A DNA stretch of 5,000 nt from Burkholderiales bacterium (GTDB lineage: Bacteria > Pseudomonadota > Gammaproteobacteria > Burkholderiales > Burkholderiaceae_C). Both the position numbers and the translations under genes were made by a program. This document shows positions 1 through 5,000 of the stretch, piece by piece (the first letter of the stretch is position 1; every line of letters starts with the position of its first letter). The DNA lies in assembly GCA_028869035.1 (NCBI GenBank), contig JAGWTL010000236.1:1-5000 (forward strand), read 5' to 3'. The notes under the pieces were generated by a model, which was not told the origin of the DNA, did not search any database, and saw nothing but the letters and a program-made list of their open reading frames with translations.

Positions 1-24
1 CCGCCGATCCCCGGCTCTGTGTAA
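1..24 (+). CDS. Possible C-terminal tail of an upstream gene (partial)
   Basis: Frame 1 is open from the window edge and ends in TAA at 22-24, encoding PPIPGSV. This stop is 2 nt before the ATG of the class II aldolase homologue, a spacing typical of translationally coupled operon genes, and that ATG has no clear Shine-Dalgarno sequence of its own. Eight codons are far too few to identify a family, and the stop could be chance. If real, the plus-strand operon begins outside the window. Confidence 0.3.
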   Translation, partial: PPIPGSV

Positions 25-26
25 GC

Positions 27-776
27 ATGTCGGCCCGGAAGATGACTGAGGCCGAACGCGCCACGCGCGTCGATCTGGCCGCAGCCTACCGCCTGGCCGC
101 GCTGAGCGGCTGGGACGACACCATCTACACCCACATCTCGGCGGCCGTGCCGGGCGAAGAGGGCGTGTACCTGATCAATCCCTACGGCCTGCTGTTCGAC
201 GAGGTCACCGCGTCCAAGCTGGTCAAGGTCAACACGCGCGGCGAGAAGCTGGACGATTCGCCCTACCAGGTCAATCCCACGGGTTTCGCCATCCACGGCG
301 CCATCCATGCGGCGCGCGCCAGCGCGCGCTGCGTGCTGCATCTGCACACCGAATGGGGCCTGGCCCTGGCCATGCTGCCCGGGGGCCTGCAGCCCACGAC
401 GCAGCACGCCATGCGCCTGCACGGCCGCCTGGGCCGGCATGCCTATGAAGGCCTGGCCCTCAGTGCGGCCGAGGGGCGGCGCCTGGTGCGCAGCCTGGGC
501 GAGCGTGATGGCCTGATCCTGGAAAACCACGGCACGCTGACCGTGGGCCGCAGCGTGGCCGAGGCCTATATGCTCATGCACCACCTGGAACGCGCCGCGC
601 GCGCCCAGCTGCGCGCCATGGCCGCCACGGGTGGCCGGGTGTGCGTGGCCGACGACGAGGTGGCGGCCAAGACCTATGCCCAGTGGGTCGGCGACGGCAG
701 CGAGCGCGATGGCGATGCCGAATGGCCGGCCCTGCTGCGTCGCCTCGACAGGCTCGATCCCTCATACAAGAACTGA
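27..776 (+). CDS. Class II aldolase/adducin-family protein (putative aldolase or decarboxylase)
   Basis: This cytosolic protein of 249 aa is about the usual length for the family, whose members are Zn-dependent aldolases, epimerases and decarboxylases, including decarboxylases of aromatic acids. The metal-site signature is visible: HLHTEWG with His105 and His107, and ENHGTLTVG with His168. Upstream are THIS (35-38), the NPYGLLFDEVTASKLV segment (51-66) and NPTGFAIHGAIHAAR (83-97). By hand alignment with FucA, the position of catalytic Glu73 (PSSEW) is Gly86 (NPTGF), so retro-aldol chemistry of the fuculose type is doubtful; a decarboxylase or other lyase role is possible. The ATG at 27 follows an in-frame-1 TAA by 2 nt; an alternative ATG is at 42. 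Neither has a good ribosome site, so coupling is likely. It is first of three genes, 23 nt before the tautomerase. The family call is firm; the substrate is unknown. Confidence 0.92.
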   Translation: MSARKMTEAERATRVDLAAAYRLAALSGWDDTIYTHISAAVPGEEGVYLINPYGLLFDEVTASKLVKVNTRGEKLDDSPYQVNPTGFAIHGAIHAARASARCVLHLHTEWGLALAMLPGGLQPTTQHAMRLHGRLGRHAYEGLALSAAEGRRLVRSLGERDGLILENHGTLTVGRSVAEAYMLMHHLERAARAQLRAMAATGGRVCVADDEVAAKTYAQWVGDGSERDGDAEWPALLRRLDRLDPSYKN

Positions 777-787
777 ACCACCCACCC

Positions 788-792
788 AGGAG
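788..792 (+). promoter_or_regulatory. Ribosome binding site of the tautomerase gene
   Basis: AGGAG lies 7 nt before the ATG at 800. It selects this start over the much longer in-frame extension that would begin at 641 inside the aldolase gene. It also places Pro directly after the initiator Met, as tautomerase chemistry requires. Confidence 0.85.
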
Positions 793-799
793 CAAGACC

Positions 800-988
800 A
801 TGCCCACCATCCGCGTCGAGATGTTCGAAGGCCGCACGCCCGAGCAGAAGAAGGAATTCGTCAAGGCCATCACCGAGGCCACCGTCAAGACCCTGGGCAC
901 CTCGCCCGAGGCGGTGGACGTGATCCTGACCGACATCAAGAAGTCCGACTGGGCCACAGGCGGCGTGCTCTGGAGCGAGAAGAAGTAA
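800..988 (+). CDS. 4-oxalocrotonate tautomerase family protein
   Basis: This is a 62-residue protein, the normal size of single-domain 4-OT subunits, which assemble as hexamers in the cytosol. The family uses the amino-terminal Pro, exposed after Met removal, as a general base to interconvert enol and keto dienoates in aromatic meta-cleavage pathways. Pro2 (Pro1 mature) is present, as are the family segments FEGRTPEQKKEFV, with Arg11 (mature), and the C-terminal ATGGVLWSE. Two positions differ from classical 4-OT: mature residue 39, Arg in XylH-type enzymes, lies in AVDVIL and is Asp, and Phe50 is Trp (SDW). Arg39 helps bind and polarise 2-hydroxymuconate, so a different substrate or promiscuous activity is likely. 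The gene sits between the aldolase homologue and the transporter; the transporter's ribosome site overlaps its stop codon. The fold and family are secure; the reaction is not. Confidence 0.93.
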   Translation: MPTIRVEMFEGRTPEQKKEFVKAITEATVKTLGTSPEAVDVILTDIKKSDWATGGVLWSEKK

Positions 989-991
989 GGG
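987..991 (+). promoter_or_regulatory. Probable ribosome binding site for the transporter (TTG start)
   Basis: AAGGG overlaps the TAA stop of the tautomerase (986-988) and lies 10 nt before the TTG at 1002. The spacing is slightly long but workable, and the overlap suggests translational coupling. An in-frame GTG at 1026 is the next alternative start, but no better ribosome site precedes it. Confidence 0.45.
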
Positions 992-1001
992 CGGCAAGTC
1001 C

Positions 1002-2174
1002 TTGTCTTCCGCGCGCTGGCACCTGGTGCCTTTCTCGGCCCTGTCGGCCAGCTACTTCGCGCACATCGGTTTTTTCAACCCCTATCTGCCGCTCTGGCTC
1101 AAGGATCTGGGCTACAGCCTGATGACGCTGAGCCTGCTGATGATCGTGCCGCCTGCCACGCGCCTGGTCGGGCCCCTGGCCTGGGGCTGGATCAGCGACC
1201 ACACGGGCGAACGCGTCAAGCTGCTGCGTTACGCGGCCACGGCGGCGCTGCTGGTCTCGCTGGGCCTGTGGGTGGAGGGCGGCACGGCCTGGCTGGCCGG
1301 GGTGCTCTTCATCGTCTTCCTGCACACCAGCGCCATGATGCCCATGAGCGAGGCCGCGCTGGCCCACCTCGTGAGCACGGGCGGCGCCTTTGATGCCAAG
1401 CGCTACGGCCGTGTGCGCCTGTGGGGGTCGCTGGGTTTCCTGGTCACGGTCTTTGCGGCCGGAGCCTGGTTCGAGGTCTGGGGCCTGGGGCATTTCCCGG
1501 CCTGGACCGTGGGCTCCCTGGCCCTGGTCACGATCAGCGCCTGGTGTCTGCCGGATCTCAAGGAAGAACACACGGAGCACCAACCCAGGCCCTCGCTGCG
1601 GCCCGTGCTGCGCCAGCGCGCGGTGTTATGGTTCTTCGCTTCGGCTTTTTTCCATGTGCTGGCGCACATGGGGCTCTACATCTATTTCTCACTGCACCTG
1701 GACGCGCTGGGCTACGGCAAGGCCGTGATCGGCCTCATGTGGGGCCTGTCGGTGATCGTGGAGATCGTCTGGTTCTACACCCAGGGCCGCTGGTTGCCGC
1801 GTCTCCCGCTGACCGGTTGGCTGGTCCTCTGCGCGCTGCTCACGGCCCTGCGCATGGCGCTCACGGCCGGATGGGGGTCTGTCTGGGCGGTGCTGCTGTT
1901 CGCGCAGTGCCTGCACGCCTTCACCTTTGCCGCGCACCACACGACCTGCACCGCGCTGCTCTCGCACCACTTTCCGGGCCGTCTGCGCGGGCGCGGCCAG
2001 GCGCTGTATGTCACGCTGGGTTATGGCGTGCCCGGGGTGCTGGGCGGTCTCACGGGCGGCGTGATCAGCAGCCGCCTGGGCCTGCCTGCCGTGTTCTGGG
2101 CCTGCACGGTGAGCGCGTTGCTGGCGGCCTTCTGTGCCTGGCGGGTCTGGCGGCTGCTACACCGCCCAGTTTGA
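1002..2174 (+). CDS. MFS transporter, HcaT/MFS_1-like type
   Basis: This 390-aa inner-membrane permease is the usual length for the MFS_1-like group, which includes the 3-phenylpropionate transporter HcaT of E. coli and works as a proton-linked carrier. Hydrophobic stretches through the whole length fit about 12 membrane helices. Diagnostic segments are FFNPYLPLWLKDLGYS (24-39) in the first helix and loop; GWISDHTGERVKLL (62-75), the MFS loop 2-3 motif with Asp66 and Arg71; and RYGRVRLWGSLGF (134-146), very typical of HcaT relatives. A hydrophilic stretch at about 185-207 would be the central cytoplasmic loop. The TTG start at 1002 is chosen because it gives a complete first helix and follows a ribosome site in the tautomerase stop; GTG at 1026 is possible. 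It is last in the plus operon, and its final 18 bp overlap the 3' end of the opposing nitroreductase. It probably imports the pathway substrate, perhaps an aromatic acid; the substrate is unproven. Confidence 0.92.
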   Translation: MSSARWHLVPFSALSASYFAHIGFFNPYLPLWLKDLGYSLMTLSLLMIVPPATRLVGPLAWGWISDHTGERVKLLRYAATAALLVSLGLWVEGGTAWLAGVLFIVFLHTSAMMPMSEAALAHLVSTGGAFDAKRYGRVRLWGSLGFLVTVFAAGAWFEVWGLGHFPAWTVGSLALVTISAWCLPDLKEEHTEHQPRPSLRPVLRQRAVLWFFASAFFHVLAHMGLYIYFSLHLDALGYGKAVIGLMWGLSVIVEIVWFYTQGRWLPRLPLTGWLVLCALLTALRMALTAGWGSVWAVLLFAQCLHAFTFAAHHTTCTALLSHHFPGRLRGRGQALYVTLGYGVPGVLGGLTGGVISSRLGLPAVFWACTVSALLAAFCAWRVWRLLHRPV

Positions 2175-2741
2175 GAGCCGCGTGCCGGCCTCATCCCGCT
2201 CGCGTGGTTCCAGTTCGCGCGTGGGCGTGCCTATGCAGGTGAAACCCACCAGTTGCTCTCCTGGCTCGCAGAAAGCCTGCACCAGCGCCGGGTGCTGGCA
2301 TTTGCGGCCGCTGAGGATCTTGGCGCCGTAGCCCATGATGTGCAGTGCGTTCATGAAGTTGCCCATGGCCGCGCCCACGCAGATCCACTGCTCGTGCGGC
2401 GGCACCTTGGCCACGCTGGTGTCGATGCGCACCACCCAGGCCAGCAGCACCGGGCCGTTCCAGGCGCGCTCGCGCTCGGCCGCCACGTCTTCCTCGCTCT
2501 TGCCCGCGTCGCGCGCGAACTGCTCGAACAGTGTGGCCAGGGCCGGGCGTTGCGCTGCGCTGATCGTCACCACGCGCCAGGGCTGCAGGCGGCCGTGGTT
2601 GGGTGCGCGCAGTGCGGCCTGCACGGCCAGCGCCAGTTCCTCGGGGCCGGGGCCGGGAGTCACCATCCAGCGCGGCCCGAGGGAGTGACGGCCCAGCAGG
2701 GCCTCCAGGGCGGCGCGTGGTGTCATATCCGTCTGGCTCAT
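2157..2741 (-). CDS. Nitroreductase family protein, YdjA-like (FMN, NAD(P)H-dependent)
   Basis: The protein of 194 aa is slightly longer than E. coli YdjA (about 183). The family binds FMN in a homodimer and transfers hydride from NAD(P)H to nitro, quinone or similar acceptors in the cytosol. Visible matches to YdjA are ALLGRHS (14-20; RHS replaces the RRS phosphate-binding motif), ALRAPNHGRLQPWRVVTI (43-60), VPPHEQWICVGAAMGNFMNALHIMGYGAKILSG (113-145 region) and the C-terminal LVGFTCIGTP (164-173). The ATG at 2741 begins 6 nt after the amidase stop with only a weak GAG upstream, so translational coupling to the amidase is likely; a second Met at residue 6 is a less likely start. Its 3' end overlaps the convergent transporter gene. 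The family is clear. Whether it belongs to the amidase pathway or is a general oxidoreductase cannot be told; nothing shows a true nitro substrate. Confidence 0.92.
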   Translation of the reverse strand: MSQTDMTPRAALEALLGRHSLGPRWMVTPGPGPEELALAVQAALRAPNHGRLQPWRVVTISAAQRPALATLFEQFARDAGKSEEDVAAERERAWNGPVLLAWVVRIDTSVAKVPPHEQWICVGAAMGNFMNALHIMGYGAKILSGRKCQHPALVQAFCEPGEQLVGFTCIGTPTRELEPRERDEAGTRLSNWAV

Positions 2742-2747
2742 GGGGGC

Positions 2748-4034
2748 TCAGTACATCAGGCGTTCATGGATGCGCAGCGCGGCGGCCAGCAGCTTGTGGT
2801 CTTCGCCCATGCGGCCCACCAGCTGCAGGCCCACGGGCAGGCCTTTGGCGCCGGTGGCAAAGGGCAGGTGCACGGCCGGCAGGCCCAGCAGGGACCAGCT
2901 GCGGCAGAACAGCGGGTCGCCGGTGGCTTGCAGACCTTCGGGCGCCGCGCCCGTGGTGCTGGGGGTGAGCAGCACATCGTGCCGCTCGAACAGGGCGTCG
3001 ATGCGCAGGCGCCATTCGGCCGTGCGCTGCAGGCGGGCCGCGTGCGCGGCGCCGTCCATGGCGCTGCCGGCGTCCAGCAGGGCCAGCAGCGCGGGGCTCA
3101 GGGCTTCGCGGTGGCGCAGGCGCTCGAAGCTCAGCGAGCGTGCCATCTCGAAGGTCATCACGTCCTTCTGCAACTGGATCAGTTCGCCGAAGTCCTGCGG
3201 CAGGGCCACGTCCCGGCAGTCATCGCAGTTTTTGGCCAGGGCCTGCGTGGCCCGTTCCCAGGCTTTCTGGGTGTCGGCGTCGGCCTGCGGCCAGGACGGC
3301 GAGGGGACCAGGCCGATGCGCAGCGTGCCGTGCTCGTGCGTGCCGAGCAGGCGCAGGTCGCCGGTGAGCACGGCGCCCAGAAGGGCCACGTCGCGCACGC
3401 CCTGGCCGAAACCGCCGATCACGTCCATGGTGGGCGAGAGGCTCTTCACCCCGGCGCCCACCACGCGGCCCAGGCTGGGTTTGTAGCCCACCACGCCGCA
3501 GTAGGCGGCCGGGCGGATGATGGAGCCGGCCGTCTGCGTGCCCAGGGCCAGCGGCACCATGTGGTCGGCCACGGCGGCGGCCGAGCCGCTGGACGAGCCG
3601 CCCGGCGTGTGCAGGGCGTTGTGCGGGTTGACCGTGGAGCCGGGCGTGAAATAGGCGAATTCGGTGGTGACAGTCTTGCCCAGCACCACGGCACCGGCTT
3701 CGCGGCACAGGGTGACGCTGGCCGCATCGGCCACCGGGCGGTGGTGGGCATAGACGGCCGAGCCGTAGCCCGTGGGCAGGTCGCTGGTGTCGAAGATGTC
3801 CTTCACGCCGATGGGCAGGCCATGCAGCGGGCCGCGCACGGGGCCGTTGTCCAGCGCGCGGGCCTGGGCCAGGGCCGAGACGGCGTCGAGGTGCACGAAG
3901 GCGTGGATGTCGTCGTTGCGTGCGGCCACGCGTTCCAGGCAGGCGCGCACCAGGTCTTCGGCCTTGAGTTCGCGCCGCGCCAGCAGGGCAGCGGCCCGGG
4001 CGGCGCCGAGTTCATGGAGTTTGGGGTGGGTCAT
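2748..4034 (-). CDS. Amidase (amidase-signature family hydrolase)
   Basis: This cytosolic protein of 428 aa is a little short of many family members (about 450-500) but has the whole core. Amidase-signature enzymes hydrolyse amides or related C-N bonds with a Ser-cisSer-Lys triad. All three are visible: Lys78 in GLPIGVKDIFD, cis-Ser147 in PGGSSSGSAAAVAD and nucleophile Ser171 in GTQTAGSIIRPA. The 24-residue spacing between the two serines equals that of FAAH (Ser217/Ser241). The following AYCGVVGYKPSLGRV is also standard. AGGAAA lies 6 nt upstream of the ATG, supporting this start. It is the middle gene of the IclR-amidase-nitroreductase block, 80 nt after the regulator and 6 nt before the nitroreductase. 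The family includes amide hydrolases and, in aminophenol catabolism, 2-aminomuconate-type deaminases; with a tautomerase close by the latter is worth testing, but this is inference. GatA is unlikely because gatB and gatC are absent. Confidence 0.94.
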   Translation of the reverse strand: MTHPKLHELGAARAAALLARRELKAEDLVRACLERVAARNDDIHAFVHLDAVSALAQARALDNGPVRGPLHGLPIGVKDIFDTSDLPTGYGSAVYAHHRPVADAASVTLCREAGAVVLGKTVTTEFAYFTPGSTVNPHNALHTPGGSSSGSAAAVADHMVPLALGTQTAGSIIRPAAYCGVVGYKPSLGRVVGAGVKSLSPTMDVIGGFGQGVRDVALLGAVLTGDLRLLGTHEHGTLRIGLVPSPSWPQADADTQKAWERATQALAKNCDDCRDVALPQDFGELIQLQKDVMTFEMARSLSFERLRHREALSPALLALLDAGSAMDGAAHAARLQRTAEWRLRIDALFERHDVLLTPSTTGAAPEGLQATGDPLFCRSWSLLGLPAVHLPFATGAKGLPVGLQLVGRMGEDHKLLAAALRIHERLMY

Positions 4035-4040
4035 GGGCTA

Positions 4041-4046
4041 TTTCCT
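4041..4046 (-). promoter_or_regulatory. Ribosome binding site of the amidase gene
   Basis: On the minus strand AGGAAA ends 6 nt before the ATG at 4034. It fixes the amidase start and is the clearest ribosome site in the minus-strand block. Confidence 0.75.
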
Positions 4047-4058
4047 GGTTGCTGCCCA

Positions 4059-4073
4059 GACTGTATGTCAGTC
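4059..4073. repeat. Short inverted repeat in the regulator-amidase gap
   Basis: GACTG-TATGT-CAGTC is a perfect 5-bp dyad with a 5-nt centre, lying 12 nt upstream of the amidase ribosome site within the 80-nt gap (4035-4114). As RNA it would be a weak hairpin with no U-run, so it is not a credible intrinsic terminator. It is 15 bp overall, the same size as the dyads at 4961-4996 but different in sequence. It could be a minor regulatory site or chance. Confidence 0.3.
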
Positions 4074-4114
4074 CTGCTCGATAGGGAACCGCACCAGCGG
4101 CGACCCCGCGCACT

Positions 4115-4900
4115 TCAGAGCAGGTTGCGCATGGCGCGGGCGGTTTCCTGCATGACCGGCAGCACCCGGGCCGTGGCGTCCTCGCTGCTCTCCTGGCCCA
4201 TGGGCATGGTGACGTTGAGTGCGGCGACGAGATCGCCGCGGCGATCGAACAGCGGCACCGCGATGCCCCGGTAGTTCAGCTCCAGCTGCTGCTCCGAAAT
4301 CGCCCAGCCGCGATGACGGATGCGGGCCAGCTCGACGCGCAGCCGCTCCCGGCTGGTGATGGTGTGCGAGGTATAGGCCTTGAGTTCGTGCGAGGCCAGC
4401 CACTGGTCCAACCAGGCGTCATCGCGCATGGACAGCATCAGCAGGCCGGCTGCCGTGACCTGGGCCTGGACCCGTGCACCGAGGACGTAGCCGGTGTTCA
4501 TGGTGCGGTTCGGGCCGTTGCGTGCGATGTAGACCACGTCGTCGCCGTCGAGCACGCTGACGTAGGCGATTTCCTGGGTGCCGGCGGTGACGCGCTGCAA
4601 AAAGGGCTGGACGGTGCGCGGCAGCCGGGCCGATTCCAGGTAGGACTGGCCGAGGCGCAGCACGCGCGGTGTCAGCCAGAACAGCTTGCCATCCGTGGCG
4701 ACATAGCCCAGATGGGCCAGGGTCAGCAGATAGCGCCGTGCCGCCGTGCGGGTCATGCCGCAGCGTTCGCCGGCCTGGCTGCTGGTCAGGCGCGGGTTGG
4801 CGTCGTCGAAGGCTTCGATCACGCTCAGGCCCTTTTCGAGGCCGGCGATCCAGTTCCGCTTGTCGAGGGGGGCCGAGGAGGCTGCGCTGGAGGTTGTCAT
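4115..4900 (-). CDS. IclR-family transcriptional regulator (PcaR/PobR/CatR-like)
   Basis: This 261-aa DNA-binding protein is normal for the family, whose members are dimers or tetramers controlling mostly catabolic operons. After a short polar N-terminus comes WIAGLEKGLSVIEAF (17-31), then the winged helix-turn-helix with recognition region SSQAGERCGMTRTAARRYLLTL (40-61) and wing GYVATDGKLFWLTPRVLRLG (65-84). The effector domain follows, with VSVLDGDDVVYIAR (114-127) and the C-terminal LELNYRGIAVPLFDRRG (206-222), both typical of regulators of protocatechuate, p-hydroxybenzoate and related pathways. The segment VQAQVTAAGLLMLSM (144-158) departs from the TSMGRVLLA form I remember for PcaR-type proteins and may reflect a different ligand. 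The ATG at 4900 lacks a clear ribosome site, so the start is the least certain part. The amidase and nitroreductase follow in the same direction, and a large palindrome lies 60-97 bp upstream, suggesting autoregulation and control of a divergent gene past the window edge. Confidence 0.94.
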   Translation of the reverse strand: MTTSSAASSAPLDKRNWIAGLEKGLSVIEAFDDANPRLTSSQAGERCGMTRTAARRYLLTLAHLGYVATDGKLFWLTPRVLRLGQSYLESARLPRTVQPFLQRVTAGTQEIAYVSVLDGDDVVYIARNGPNRTMNTGYVLGARVQAQVTAAGLLMLSMRDDAWLDQWLASHELKAYTSHTITSRERLRVELARIRHRGWAISEQQLELNYRGIAVPLFDRRGDLVAALNVTMPMGQESSEDATARVLPVMQETARAMRNLL

Positions 4901-4937
4901 GGTGTGGAGCGATTTTCGAGAGTGTGGATTGAGTCCT

Positions 4938-4967
4938 ATCCTAGGTAAAACCCTAAATTCGATCGAA
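4938..4967 (-). promoter_or_regulatory. Tentative promoter of the IclR regulator gene
   Basis: On the minus strand TAGGAT (4943-4938) matches the -10 consensus at four of six bases. The best element upstream is a poor -35, TTCGAT (4967-4962), at 18-bp spacing. A different reading, TTGATC (4977-4972) with TAGGGT (4955-4950) at 16 bp, has a better -35 but a weaker -10. In either reading the -35 lies inside the large palindrome, so a bound regulator would cover the promoter. The call rests on eye matching only. Confidence 0.25.
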
Positions 4968-4997
4968 TATCGATCAAATTGGATCGATATTCGATCG
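4957..4997. promoter_or_regulatory. Large palindrome, candidate IclR operator
   Basis: Arms CGATCGAATATCGATC (4960-4975) and GATCGATATTCGATCG (4982-4997) are perfect 16-bp reverse complements around the 6-nt centre AAATTG. Each arm also contains a 15-bp dyad GATCGA-N3-TCGATC (4961-4975 and 4982-4996), with centres 21 bp apart, about two helical turns. ATTCGATCG recurs directly at 4957-4965 and 4989-4997, and ATTCGATCGAAT (4957-4968) is a perfect 12-bp palindrome. The element is in the AT-rich gap upstream of the IclR gene. The 15-bp dyad size matches the known E. coli IclR site form, and repeated 10-bp half-sites are known for PcaU of Acinetobacter. No T-run follows, so a terminator is unlikely. 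The paired dyads suggest two dimers or one tetramer bound on the same helix face. The dyads are directly seen; regulator identity is inferred from position. Confidence 0.72.
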
Positions 4998-5000
4998 TTT

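Noticed and set aside
641..799. N-terminal extension of the tautomerase inside the aldolase gene
   Set aside because: The extension is Arg-rich nonsense, while AGGAG before the ATG at 800 and the need for Pro after Met set the true start.
936..1583. 215-codon minus-strand open frame over the transporter start
   Set aside because: It has Arg/Gln/His/Gly-rich shadow composition, while the plus strand has a clear MFS protein.
2253..4274. 673-codon open frame on the plus strand, antisense to the nitroreductase, amidase and end of the regulator
   Set aside because: Its product is Ala/Gly/His/Gln-rich with no recognisable domain. The opposite strand encodes three proteins with intact motifs over the same bases. 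Long antisense frames are expected in GC-rich DNA.
4313..4948. 211-codon plus-strand open frame over the IclR gene
   Set aside because: It is low-complexity Gly/Ala/Arg/Gln-rich with no domain and runs into the AT-rich regulatory gap. It is a shadow of the regulator.
4957..4997. Intrinsic terminator or transposon inverted repeat end
   Set aside because: The stem is AT-containing with no T-run and lies upstream of a gene start. No transposase or target duplication is visible.

Overview
The window is GC-rich, densely coding bacterial DNA. Protein character and codon use suggest a beta-proteobacterium, perhaps Burkholderiales (Comamonadaceae or Alcaligenaceae-like); this is inference from style, not a search. 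It holds six complete genes in two facing blocks, plus a regulatory region at the right edge. No RNA gene, mobile element, CRISPR array or integration signature was seen.

Plus-strand block (1-2174): what may be the last codons of an upstream gene; a class II aldolase/adducin-family protein (27-776); a 62-residue 4-oxalocrotonate tautomerase-like protein (800-988); and an MFS transporter of the HcaT/MFS_1-like type (1002-2174, TTG start). Gaps are 2, 23 and 13 nt, so this looks like one operon. Minus-strand block, in transcription order: an IclR-family regulator of the PcaR/PobR type (4900-4115), an amidase-signature hydrolase (4034-2748) and a YdjA-like FMN nitroreductase (2741-2157). The amidase-nitroreductase gap is 6 nt. 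The two blocks meet tail to tail with an 18-bp overlap of the transporter and nitroreductase coding ends.

The right edge (4901-5000) is AT-rich. It contains a perfect 16-bp inverted repeat (4960-4975 and 4982-4997), each arm of which is itself a 15-bp dyad GATCGA-N3-TCGATC. The dyad centres lie 21 bp apart, two DNA turns. This is a strong candidate operator for the adjacent IclR regulator and probably also controls a divergent gene beyond base 5000.

Taken together (inference): uptake by the MFS permease, amide or enamine hydrolysis by the amidase, isomerisation by the tautomerase and aldol cleavage or decarboxylation by the class II aldolase homologue would suit catabolism of an aromatic or N-heteroaromatic compound under IclR control. 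The substrate cannot be read from the sequence. Two enzymes depart from textbook active sites: the tautomerase has Asp where 4-OT has Arg39, and the aldolase homologue has Gly where FucA has its catalytic Glu73. Both probably act on something other than the namesake substrates.
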